Of a stretch of 64,000 bases of DNA, positions 37,262 to 44,920 are shown one piece after another. The notes beneath the pieces are model-generated. The model was not told the DNA's origin. It searched no databases and worked only from the letters and a program-made list of their open reading frames with translations. The position numbers and the translations under genes were made by a program. Origin of the DNA: Stigmatella erecta (lineage in GTDB: Bacteria; Myxococcota; Myxococcia; Myxococcales; Myxococcaceae); the NCBI RefSeq assembly GCF_900111745.1, contig NZ_FOIJ01000009.1:1-64000 (forward strand). The letters run 5' to 3'. Within the stretch, counting starts at the first letter, position 1, and every line of letters starts with the position of its first letter.

Positions 37262-38554
37262 ATGAGAGCATTGGAGAAGTCTCCCCGGAGCGGACGTCCC
37301 CTGATCGTGAAGAAGTTCGGGGGCACGTCCGTGGCGGATGTCGAGCGCATCCGCAAGGTCGCGCGGCTGGCGCTCGAGAGCCAACGGGCAGGCAATGACG
37401 TGGTGGTTGTCGTCAGCGCCATGAGCGGGGAGACGAACCGCCTGCTGGGGCTGGCTCACCAGATGCTCTCCCGCCCGGATGCCCGGGAGCTGGATGTGAT
37501 TGCCGCTACTGGAGAGCAGGTCTCCACGGCGCTGACCTCCATGGCCATCCAGTCCGAGGGGGGGCAGTCCTGCTCCTTCCTGGGACACCAGCTCCCGTTG
37601 CGCACGGACAGCGCCTTCACCCGGGCACGCATCCACCAGGTGGAGCAGGAGCGCATTCGAAAGGCCCTCGCGCGTGGGCAGATCGCCGTGGTCGCCGGAT
37701 TCCAGGGCGTGGACTCCGATGACAACATCACCACCCTGGGGCGTGGGGGCTCGGACACCACGGCGGTGGCCTTGGCGGCCGCGCTGGGGGCGGACGTCTG
37801 TGAAATCTATACAGACGTGGAAGGCGTCTACACGGTGGATCCCCGCGTCTGTGCGTCCGGCCGGAAGCTGAAGTCCATTCCTTACGAAGAAATGCTCGAG
37901 CTGGCGTCCCTGGGAGCCAAGGTGCTGCAGGTGCGCAGTGTGGAGATCGCCATGAAATACACGGTGCCTGTTCACGTGCGCAGTACGTTTTCGGAAGAGG
38001 AGGGGACCTGGGTCGTCTCCCGGGAGAAGACGTTCGAGTCCCGGGTGCTCGCGGGATTGGCCTGTGAGCGGAACCAGGCACGGGTGGAGATCTCCGGCAT
38101 CGAGCACCACCCTGGCCGGATGGCGGAGCTGATGGAGTTGCTGGCCCAGATGAACACGAGCGTGGACCTGCTGCGCCATCGCCGGGAGGACGTTCATGCG
38201 AGCCTCTCGTTCACCCTGGCCGAGGAGGAACTGCTCCGCGCGAGGCCCTCGCTGGAGCAGCTCGTGGAGCGCATGGGCGCCTCCAAGGTTCAGGTCTCGG
38301 CGGGCCTGGCCAAGGTGTCGCTGGTGGGCATCGGCATCCGGTCGGATCCCTGGATTGCCGCCCGCCTGTGCCGCAGCCTCGCCCGGCACGGCATTGGTGT
38401 TTCGGATCTGGCCGTGAATGAGCTGCGCATCAGTGGGCTGGTGGAGGGGAACCACGCGGACGAAGCGCTCCGCATCCTTCACGAGGCCTTCCTCCTCGCG
38501 CCCACGGACGCCGCGGAACCTCCCGCCGCGTATGCCGAAGGGGGCTTGCAGTGA
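37262..38554 (+). CDS. Aspartate kinase
   Basis: 430 residues. [15 protein letters not shown] marks the N-terminal kinase, followed by [16 protein letters not shown], the [17 protein letters not shown] stretch and [37 protein letters not shown]. The C-terminal ~140 residues form two ACT modules ([32 protein letters not shown] and [43 protein letters not shown]). It feeds aspartyl phosphate and so aspartate semialdehyde to the pathway; no semialdehyde dehydrogenase is present, so the primary one must be shared. It starts 12 bases after the previous stop and overlaps the next gene. This is probably a dedicated copy. Confidence 0.93.
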   Translation: MRALEKSPRSGRPLIVKKFGGTSVADVERIRKVARLALESQRAGNDVVVVVSAMSGETNRLLGLAHQMLSRPDARELDVIAATGEQVSTALTSMAIQSEGGQSCSFLGHQLPLRTDSAFTRARIHQVEQERIRKALARGQIAVVAGFQGVDSDDNITTLGRGGSDTTAVALAAALGADVCEIYTDVEGVYTVDPRVCASGRKLKSIPYEEMLELASLGAKVLQVRSVEIAMKYTVPVHVRSTFSEEEGTWVVSREKTFESRVLAGLACERNQARVEISGIEHHPGRMAELMELLAQMNTSVDLLRHRREDVHASLSFTLAEEELLRARPSLEQLVERMGASKVQVSAGLAKVSLVGIGIRSDPWIAARLCRSLARHGIGVSDLAVNELRISGLVEGNHADEALRILHEAFLLAPTDAAEPPAAYAEGGLQ

Positions 38555-39780
38555 ACAGCCCGCGCATCCTCATTGCCGGCGGCGGCATTGGCGGACTGGC
38601 GGCGGCCCTGGCGTTACGGCGGGCCGGGTTCGAGCCGCAGGTGTTCGAACAGGCCGCCCGCCTTCAGCCCGTCGGGGCTGGCATCCAGATGAGCCCGAAT
38701 GCGACGCGGGCCCTCCTCCAGCTGGGGTGCGGCGAACACCTGCGCGCTGCCGCCGTGGCCCCGGTGGCGCTGGAGGTCCGGAGCTGGAACACCGGCAGGC
38801 GCATCTTCTCCACCCCCTTGGGCGAGCGCTGCCTCCAGGAGTATGGCGCCCCGTACTACCATCTCCACCGGGCCGACCTGCACGCGGTGCTCCTGAAGGC
38901 ACTCGGGCAGGAGCCGCTTCACCTGAGCGCCCGCTGCACCGGCTTCGTCGAGGAAGACGGAAGGGTGCGCGTGGACTTCGCGGATGGCTCCAGCCAATGG
39001 GCGGACCTGCTCATTGGCGCGGACGGCATCCACTCGGCCGTCCGGACGGCGGCCTTCGGGCCGGAGCGCCCCCGCTTCTCGGGCTACGCGGCCTTTCGCG
39101 CCGTTCTCCCGGCCGAGCGCATCCGGGGCCTCCGGCTCCAGCGCAACCTGACCTCCTGGTGGGGCCCCGGGCGGCACTTCATGCACTACTTCATCTCGGG
39201 GGGGCGCCAGCTCAACTGTGTCGCCGTGGTCCCGGCGAAGACGTGGCCGCTGGAGTCCTGGTCGGCCCAGGGAACCCCCTCGGAGTTCCTCTCGGAATTC
39301 CGGGGGTGGCACCCCGCCGTCTTGGACATGATCCGCGCGACGGATCAGGTCTTCAAATGGGCCTTGTACGACCGGGAGCCCTTGCCCCAGTGGAGCCGTG
39401 GGCACGTCACGCTGCTGGGGGATGCCGCCCATCCCATGCTGCCTTTCCAGGCGCAGGGAGGGGCTCAGGCCATCGAGGATGCGGTGGTGCTCGCGGGCTG
39501 CCTGTCGCGGAGCGCCGGAAGGCCCCGGGAGGCGCTGGAGGAATACGAGCGGTTGCGCAAGCCCCGGACCAGCCGGATCCAAAAGGTCTCCCGGGGCAGC
39601 GCTGAACTGTTTCACCTTGCCCGGCCTGTCCAGGTCCTCAAACGAAATACCCAACTCCGGCTCACCCAGCGGTTCAGGCCGGGACGGCTCGTGCACCGGA
39701 TGGACTGGTTGTACGCGCACGACGCGCTGGCCGAAGCCAGTGCAACAGCAAGAGAGGAGAGCACACATGAACGGCATTGA
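38551..39780 (+). CDS. FAD-dependent aromatic monooxygenase (salicylate hydroxylase-like)
   Basis: 409 residues starting at GTG 38551, overlapping the kinase stop (GTGA). The FAD fingerprint is [31 protein letters not shown], the DG motif is [13 protein letters not shown], and GD is [30 protein letters not shown]. This is a group A flavoprotein hydroxylase, closest in pattern to salicylate/6-hydroxynicotinate 3-monooxygenase types. In this operon it may hydroxylate, or hydroxylate with loss of carboxylate, the 3-amino-4-hydroxybenzoate product. The regiochemistry is inference. It overlaps the copper oxidase gene by 14 bases. Confidence 0.88.
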   Translation: MNSPRILIAGGGIGGLAAALALRRAGFEPQVFEQAARLQPVGAGIQMSPNATRALLQLGCGEHLRAAAVAPVALEVRSWNTGRRIFSTPLGERCLQEYGAPYYHLHRADLHAVLLKALGQEPLHLSARCTGFVEEDGRVRVDFADGSSQWADLLIGADGIHSAVRTAAFGPERPRFSGYAAFRAVLPAERIRGLRLQRNLTSWWGPGRHFMHYFISGGRQLNCVAVVPAKTWPLESWSAQGTPSEFLSEFRGWHPAVLDMIRATDQVFKWALYDREPLPQWSRGHVTLLGDAAHPMLPFQAQGGAQAIEDAVVLAGCLSRSAGRPREALEEYERLRKPRTSRIQKVSRGSAELFHLARPVQVLKRNTQLRLTQRFRPGRLVHRMDWLYAHDALAEASATAREESTHERH

Positions 39781-41338
39781 GAAAGACTTGCATTGGCATG
39801 GGGGCGAGCATGGAGGCTCCTGGGAGAATCCACACATCCGGGAGGTCAGCCACGAGTTGACGGTCCAATATGCCACCCACCCGATCCGCCGGGTGCTCGA
39901 TGACGGTCAAGTGCAGGTCGACCTGGTCAACCTCCGTTCCTACAACGGGAAGCTGGTGGGGCCGGTCATGGAGGTCCGCCCAGGAGACACGCTGAAGGTT
40001 CTGCTGAAGAACCAGCTTCCCTTCAAGGAAGACATGGTGGGTGATCACCCGCACAACGGCCCCCATGGATCCAACGTCACCAATCTTCATTTCCACGGGA
40101 TGCATGTCTCTCCCGCGGGAAACTCCGACAACGTCATGCTGTCGATCGGCCCGAATCAGCAGTTCGAGTACGAGGTCAAGATTCCGGGTGATCACCCCGC
40201 GGGCACCCACTGGTACCACGCCCACAAACATGGGGCCGTGGGCATCCAGCTGGGCAGCGGCATGGCGGGGCCCTTGATCGTCCGCGGCGGCATTGACGGC
40301 ATCGAGGGGATTCGTGAGGCCCGGGAGCGCATCCTCGTCCTCCAGCAGATTCCCTACAAGATGGTCACCAATCCCTACGACGAGACCCAGCAGGCGAACA
40401 TGGTGGAGGAGTTCGCTCAGCTCTTCGAGTTCACCTGGCTGAGCGAGCTCGTGCCTCAAGGGCGGCGTGTCACCATCAATGGAGAGACCCTGCCGACCTT
40501 CCAGATGCGTCCGGGAGAAGTCGAGCGCTGGCGGTTCATTCACGCGGGCATCCACTTTCCGTTCCGGCTCCGGCTCGTCCGGGAGGGCGGCAACCCCGCG
40601 ACCGAGAGCATTCCCTACTACCTGATCGCCATGGATGGCATCACGACGGGCCGCCTCGACAAGGTGGACGAGACCGAGATGCACCCCGGGTACCGCGAGG
40701 ATGTGCTGGTCCAGGCGGTGGGCCGGGATGGGAAGCCCTTGGCGCAGGGAACCTACCTGCTCGTGGACGAGGTGGAGCAAAACCCCCAGGCCAAGGTCCT
40801 GGCCCGCATCATCGTGAGCGGGCCGCCGAAGAAGATGAAGCTGCCCAGACCGGAGATGCTGGCACGGTTCGCGCCGTTCAAGCCCATCCTGGACGAGGAG
40901 CTCACCAGCCATACGCCTCAGCCCGCGCACTTCGAAGTCCAGATGCTGCAACCGCCTCCGACGCCCGTCTTCAAATTCCTCCTCAACGGCATCGAGTTCG
41001 ATGCCCATGCGCCCCCACGCCTGCTGACCTTGGGTGCGGTGGAGGAGTGGCTCGTCACCAGCACGGGGGTCCCGGAGTTCTTTCCGGGGCATCCTTTCCA
41101 CATCCACACCAATCCGTTCCAGTTCACGGATGCGCAGGGGAGGATCGTCTGGAAAGACACGCTGTTCGTGCCCGTCGGGCAACAGTTCCGGTTGCGCACC
41201 CGCTACAAGCGCTACGTGGGCCAGTTCATGCTGCACTGCCACATCGTGTCTCACGAGGACGAGGGCATGATGGAGTTGCTGGAGGTCGTTCCGCCCAAAC
41301 AGGATGCCGGTGGTGGCGGTCACGGCCCTCACCACTGA
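39767..41338 (+). CDS. Multicopper oxidase (phenoxazinone-synthase/laccase-like)
   Basis: 523 residues from ATG 39767, with GAGAGGAGA upstream and no signal peptide. All four copper motifs are present: LHFHGMHVSP, HWYHAHKHG, HPFHIHTNPFQ and HCHIVSHEDEGMM (type 1 site with an axial Met). Three cupredoxin domains are inferred. Being cytoplasmic and inside an aminophenol operon, it is a good candidate for oxidising an o-aminophenol. PhsA-type copper oxidases make phenoxazinones in this way, while laccases usually carry a signal. The C-terminal tail is Gly/His-rich (GGGGHGPHH). Confidence 0.9.
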   Translation: MNGIEKDLHWHGGEHGGSWENPHIREVSHELTVQYATHPIRRVLDDGQVQVDLVNLRSYNGKLVGPVMEVRPGDTLKVLLKNQLPFKEDMVGDHPHNGPHGSNVTNLHFHGMHVSPAGNSDNVMLSIGPNQQFEYEVKIPGDHPAGTHWYHAHKHGAVGIQLGSGMAGPLIVRGGIDGIEGIREARERILVLQQIPYKMVTNPYDETQQANMVEEFAQLFEFTWLSELVPQGRRVTINGETLPTFQMRPGEVERWRFIHAGIHFPFRLRLVREGGNPATESIPYYLIAMDGITTGRLDKVDETEMHPGYREDVLVQAVGRDGKPLAQGTYLLVDEVEQNPQAKVLARIIVSGPPKKMKLPRPEMLARFAPFKPILDEELTSHTPQPAHFEVQMLQPPPTPVFKFLLNGIEFDAHAPPRLLTLGAVEEWLVTSTGVPEFFPGHPFHIHTNPFQFTDAQGRIVWKDTLFVPVGQQFRLRTRYKRYVGQFMLHCHIVSHEDEGMMELLEVVPPKQDAGGGGHGPHH

Positions 41339-41367
41339 GTTTGGCCTGGAAGCGTGTGAGGTTTTCC

Positions 41368-42123
41368 ATGGTGATCGATGCGCATGCCCATGTCTCTCTC
41401 TCCAGCTATGGAGCCACAGAGGGATACCTGAAGCAGCTCGAACAGAGCGGCATCCAGCAGGGCATCATTGGCCCTGGCGCCATGCTGGATGTCAGGCGGA
41501 TGAGCGCCTACCTCGGGGGCAAACTCAAGCCGGACAACGACGTTCCGGACAATGGGTATGTGGAGAAGTCCTTCCGCGCCCACCCCCAGCTGCATGGGCT
41601 TGCGTGTGTGGATCCACGAGCGCCACAAGCGGTCCAGACGCTGGAAGGGTACTTGAGGCGAGGTTTCCGTGGATTGAAGTTGGCACCCCTGGTTCATCCC
41701 GTGCCGTTCGACAGCCCGGCCGTTGCCGGACTGGTGAGCTTCTGTGGTGAGCTGGGGGTGCCTGTTTACGCACACACTGGGCCCCACCCGGGGGCCAGCA
41801 CGGCCCGTTTCGCCGCACTGGCCCAGCGGTTCCCTCGCACGAATTTTGTCCTGGAGCACCTGGGGTTTGGACCGGCCGATCCAGAGGCGACGGCCGCCGC
41901 CACCCACCTGGACAATGTCTTTCTGGAGACCTCGCTGGGCAGCTACCTGCACATCGAGGAATCCGTGAAGAAGGCAGGAGCCCACAAGGTGCTTTTCGGC
42001 TCCGAGTACCCTTTGTCGCACCCTGCCGTGGAGCTGAAAAAGATTCTCCTGCTCCCCATCTCCAGCCATGAGCGCGAGAGGATCCTCGGCAAGAACATCC
42101 GTGAATTGCTTCGCCTCGAATGA
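41368..42123 (+). CDS. Amidohydrolase (ACMSD/NatAM-like superfamily)
   Basis: 251 residues from ATG 41368. This is a small amidohydrolase_2-type TIM barrel. It begins MVIDAHAHVS with the HxH metal pair, then VYAHTGPHPGAS, TNFVLEHLGFG (His) and VLFGSEYPLSHP, where a Glu stands at the position usually taken by the metal-binding Asp. Relatives include decarboxylases such as ACMSD and the benzoxazole-forming NatAM. The ligase gene after it overlaps by 4 bases, so the two are made together, exactly the pair used in nataxazole-type benzoxazole formation. A decarboxylase is the alternative. Confidence 0.82.
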   Translation: MVIDAHAHVSLSSYGATEGYLKQLEQSGIQQGIIGPGAMLDVRRMSAYLGGKLKPDNDVPDNGYVEKSFRAHPQLHGLACVDPRAPQAVQTLEGYLRRGFRGLKLAPLVHPVPFDSPAVAGLVSFCGELGVPVYAHTGPHPGASTARFAALAQRFPRTNFVLEHLGFGPADPEATAAATHLDNVFLETSLGSYLHIEESVKKAGAHKVLFGSEYPLSHPAVELKKILLLPISSHERERILGKNIRELLRLE

Positions 42124-43433
42124 ACATCCACACAGGGAACAGAACCATGGCGTCGCTCTTTCCACTGGAAGCCCTCAACCGGATCTTGCGGCATGCACGC
42201 AACGCTCCCTTCTACAGGGCGCACCTGCCAGTCACCCCCCTCCAGTCCTGGGAGGACTTCGAGCGGATCCCCTTCTCGACGAAGGAGGACCTGCGCCGGC
42301 ACTCTCCGGAAGGACTGGTCTGCGTTCCACGCGAGCAGCTCCTGCAGTACCACGAGACCTCCGCGACGACGGGCGCCGCGGTCTCCGTCTGGTACAGCGA
42401 GAAGGACTTGAATGAGGTCCGGAACCATCTGGGGGAGTGGGGCGTTGGCTTCAGCCGCGACGACCGCGTGCTCATCAAGTTCCCCTATGCGCTCTCCTCC
42501 ATCGCGCACTTCGTTCAGGCCGCCGCTCACCACAAGGGCGCGTGTGTGATTGCCGCGGATGCGGGGACGGCGGTCACCCCTTTGCGGACCGTGGTCGAGT
42601 TGATGAGAAAGCTGAAGGTCACCGTGCTGGCCACCATGTCACTGCAAGCGGTGGTGGTGGCGGAAGCGGCGGAGATGGCGGGCCTTGACCCTCGCCGTGA
42701 TTTTCCCCACCTGCGGGCCATCTGCTGCGGCGGGGAACCCCTCACGCCCTACCGCCGGCAGCTCCTCCACGACATCTGGGGTGTCCCCGTCTATGACAAC
42801 TATGGGATGACCGAGACAGGCCCCCAGGCCATGGACTGCCCGGAACGCAGGCTGCACCCCGTCCAAGATGCTTTCTGGATGGAGATCCTGGATGAGCACT
42901 TCGAGCACGAGGTGGCCCCCGGGGAGACGGGAAACCTGGTCGTCACGTCGCTCACCCCCCGGGCCACCCCCATGATCCGGTACATCACGGGCGACAGGGT
43001 CAGACTTCTGAATCAGCCCTGTGCGTGTGGTCAATCCATCACCTTGCAGCACCGGGGCAGGGCGGCGGACATCCTGCGGGTCCAGGGCAAGCCGTTCGAC
43101 CTCTGGGATCTGCAGTCCATCGTGTTCCAGCTCCCGAGCCGCAGGTTCTGGAAGGCAGCCGCTGAACCGGAAGGGCTCCGCTTCATCGTGGAACAAGAGC
43201 GGAACGAGTTCCCCCTCCAACCCGCACTCCTGGAGCGTCTGCGGCAAGCCCATGGCGTCGGCCTGCGGGTGGACCTGGTTCCCAGAGGGACCCTCTACAA
43301 CCGCAATGAGCCGGTCTCGTTTGGACGGCCCGGGAAGCCCGTCTACATCTGTGACGCCGCGGAACTCGCAGCCCTGGTGGACGGCAGCCCAACCTCCGTC
43401 TCACGCGCCATGGCGAGCGGGTCAGCGCGATAG
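42120..43433 (+). CDS. PaaK-like adenylate-forming ligase
   Basis: 437 residues from ATG 42120, overlapping the amidohydrolase stop (ATG 42147 also possible). It has the phenylacetate-CoA-ligase fold: HARNAPFYRAHL at the start, a P-loop YHETSATTGAAVSVWYS in place of the usual SSGTTG, AICCGGEPLTPYRRQLL, the A5 motif VYDNYGMTETGPQ and the hinge region GNLVVTSLTPRATPMIRYITGDRVRL. It probably adenylates an aryl acid (3-amino-4-hydroxybenzoate or a derivative) and could work with the amidohydrolase next to it, as NatL2 does with NatAM. No carrier protein is encoded in the operon. Confidence 0.85.
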   Translation: MNIHTGNRTMASLFPLEALNRILRHARNAPFYRAHLPVTPLQSWEDFERIPFSTKEDLRRHSPEGLVCVPREQLLQYHETSATTGAAVSVWYSEKDLNEVRNHLGEWGVGFSRDDRVLIKFPYALSSIAHFVQAAAHHKGACVIAADAGTAVTPLRTVVELMRKLKVTVLATMSLQAVVVAEAAEMAGLDPRRDFPHLRAICCGGEPLTPYRRQLLHDIWGVPVYDNYGMTETGPQAMDCPERRLHPVQDAFWMEILDEHFEHEVAPGETGNLVVTSLTPRATPMIRYITGDRVRLLNQPCACGQSITLQHRGRAADILRVQGKPFDLWDLQSIVFQLPSRRFWKAAAEPEGLRFIVEQERNEFPLQPALLERLRQAHGVGLRVDLVPRGTLYNRNEPVSFGRPGKPVYICDAAELAALVDGSPTSVSRAMASGSAR

Positions 43434-43441
43434 GCGACGAA

Positions 43442-43640
43442 GTGCCTCCCGTCCTGGAGTTCTCCCTCACGCGCGATGGCGTTTCCTGGGGGCGCGAGCT
43501 GACCGCGGACGTCTTCTGGACGCTGGTGCCCGATGAGGTGCAGCTGATTCCAGTGGAGCTCGAGGTGCAGTCCGGGCGCTGGTTTCTCCTCCAGCGCCTC
43601 TCCGGCACAGGCGTGGACACGGTCTTCCTGAGGGCTTGCC
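43442..43640 (+). pseudogene. Truncated coding fragment of unknown family
   Basis: From GTG 43442 the frame reads PPVLEFSLTRDGVSWGRELTADVFWTLVPDEVQLIPVELEVQSGRWFLLQRLSGTGVDTVFLRA with strong GC3 bias, then continues into the antisense of the next gene, where coding character ends. It lies 8 bases after the ligase and looks like the beginning of a gene whose 3' part was lost. No family recognised. Confidence 0.4.
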
Positions 43641-44132
43641 CTAGAACTGCCACGTGGGCGTGGTGCCGCTCGCGTACTGGCCGACGCGATCGAAGTAGAT
43701 GTCCACGAAGCAGCTGTCTGAGTAGCCGCCCGGCGTGTAGGGGCCACTGCACTCCACGCTCTGGCTCGTCCTGTCGAGCCCGCCCGCCGTCGGCGACCCG
43801 CAGACGATCTGGCTGGGGAGCTGATTGTTGTAGAGCGTGTTGTGCATGTTGATGGCGGTCTTCTTGTTACAGGTCGTGACGCAGTAGGAGTACATCTTCG
43901 TCCCGTCAAGCGACCGGCCAATCTTCTGGGTGACGGTGCAACCGGCGGCCGTCAGCCCCGTGCGGGTGTAGGTTTGCGTGCCCGTGGTGGGCGTGGGGGG
44001 AACCGCGTACGACGTGCTCCCGCCGTGCTGCTCGACTGAACCCGTGGCCTCGCTGCTCCGGGCGTCCAGCTCCGCCCCTCCACAGCCCAGCATCAGCAAC
44101 ATTGAGCCCAACGACAACGCCATCGTCTTCAT
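43641..44132 (-). CDS. Small secreted lipoprotein
   Basis: 163 residues from ATG 44132; the open frame upstream of it belongs to the degraded ArsR gene. A lipobox, LLMLGCGG, gives Cys 17. The mature part has a short Ser/Thr/Pro-rich linker followed by a 110-residue domain with six to eight cysteines (AAGCTVTQKIGRS, YSYCVTTCNKKTAINMHNTL, QIVCGS, VECSG, DSCFVDIYFDRV). The even number suggests disulfides. No named family was recognised. It is transcribed away from the degraded pair at 44294-44902 and its promoter must lie in 44133-44293, a locally AT-rich stretch. Confidence 0.68.
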   Translation of the reverse strand: MKTMALSLGSMLLMLGCGGAELDARSSEATGSVEQHGGSTSYAVPPTPTTGTQTYTRTGLTAAGCTVTQKIGRSLDGTKMYSYCVTTCNKKTAINMHNTLYNNQLPSQIVCGSPTAGGLDRTSQSVECSGPYTPGGYSDSCFVDIYFDRVGQYASGTTPTWQF

Positions 44133-44293
44133 GAACACTCCTGTCAGGGACATCCCGCTGATACAGGAACTCGTGTTTTGTGACAATCCGGCTGCTGGCG
44201 CCTCATGCCGCTGGGAGCAAGCGGAGCCTCTGAACTCATTTGAACTCAATGCGCTCCACGACTTGGTTTGACGCGCAACGCATTGCGCGCGGG

Positions 44294-44611
44294 TCAGCGG
44301 GCGGACGGGCGTTGCACGAACGCGTCGAGCTTGGCGAGCGTCTGCTGGCCGAGCTCCTCCGCGGTCACGGTCACTTCGAACGCGGCCGGGTCCTCGTCCA
44401 CGTCGGAGTCGTGCCGGTACGCCAGCCGCTCGGGGCGCACCACCTCCCGGTAGGTGCTGCGGTTCGGGAACTTCGTTCCGTCGGGCCCGGTGAGGAGGAA
44501 CCGCCAGGTGCCGCCCGGTTTGACGTTCATCAGCTCGCGCGGGGCGTTGACCAGGCGCGAGAGAACAATCTCCCGGCCGGCGGTGGAAGCGGGCGTGGGG
44601 GCGGCGGACAT
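44294..44611 (-). pseudogene. AHSA1/SRPBCC protein with two in-frame deletions
   Basis: The 105-residue frame follows the AHSA1 pattern, with two gaps. REIVLSRLVNAPREL jumps straight to NVKPGGTWRFLLTGPDGTKFPNRSTYREVVRPERLAYRHDSDVDEDPAAFEVTVT, so about 40 residues (the WTDP...WWGP part) are missing. Then AEE jumps to LGQQTLAKLDAFV, missing roughly another 30-35. The frame is kept across both gaps. The fold's hydrophobic pocket would be destroyed, so it is probably non-functional. Confidence 0.65.
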
Positions 44612-44644
44612 CGGGCGGCTTTCCTGGGAGGTACGGGGCGTGGA

Positions 44645-44902
44645 GTTCATCCCACTGGGAGACTTCGCGCAGCGGCTCGGCTGCCAGCGAGCACGGGCGC
44701 CACTGGGCCTCCCGGCTTCGGGTAATCAACCCCGTCCGCTCCAGCACCTTGAGGTGCTTGGTGACCGCCGGGAGGCTGATGTCGAAGGGGGCCGCCAGCT
44801 CGGTGACCGCGGCCTCGCCCTGCGACAGCCGGGCGAGGATGGCCCGCCGGGTCGGGTCGGCGAGCGCGGAAAAGGCCGCAGAGGCCCCTGTCTCAGGGAC
44901 AT
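44645..44902 (-). pseudogene. ArsR-type regulator, frameshifted near its start
   Basis: The frame reads FSALADPTRRAILARLSQGEAAVTELAAPFDISLPAVTKHLKVLERTGLITRSREAQWRPCSLAAEPLREVSQW, a full ArsR winged HTH of the type paired with AHSA1 proteins. The only nearby ATG (44902) is one frame off, so codons 2-3 carry a frameshift, and the usual C-terminal tail is lost where the AHSA1 remnant begins. Confidence 0.62.
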
Positions 44903-44920
44903 GCGTTCGCCGCCCCGGGG

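Noticed and set aside
35993-38482. 829-codon open frame on the minus strand across the cluster
   Set aside because: It lies antisense to the DHQS-II and aspartate kinase genes, both with clear family motifs. Its His/Arg/Gly-rich composition is what high-GC3 codons give on the opposite strand.
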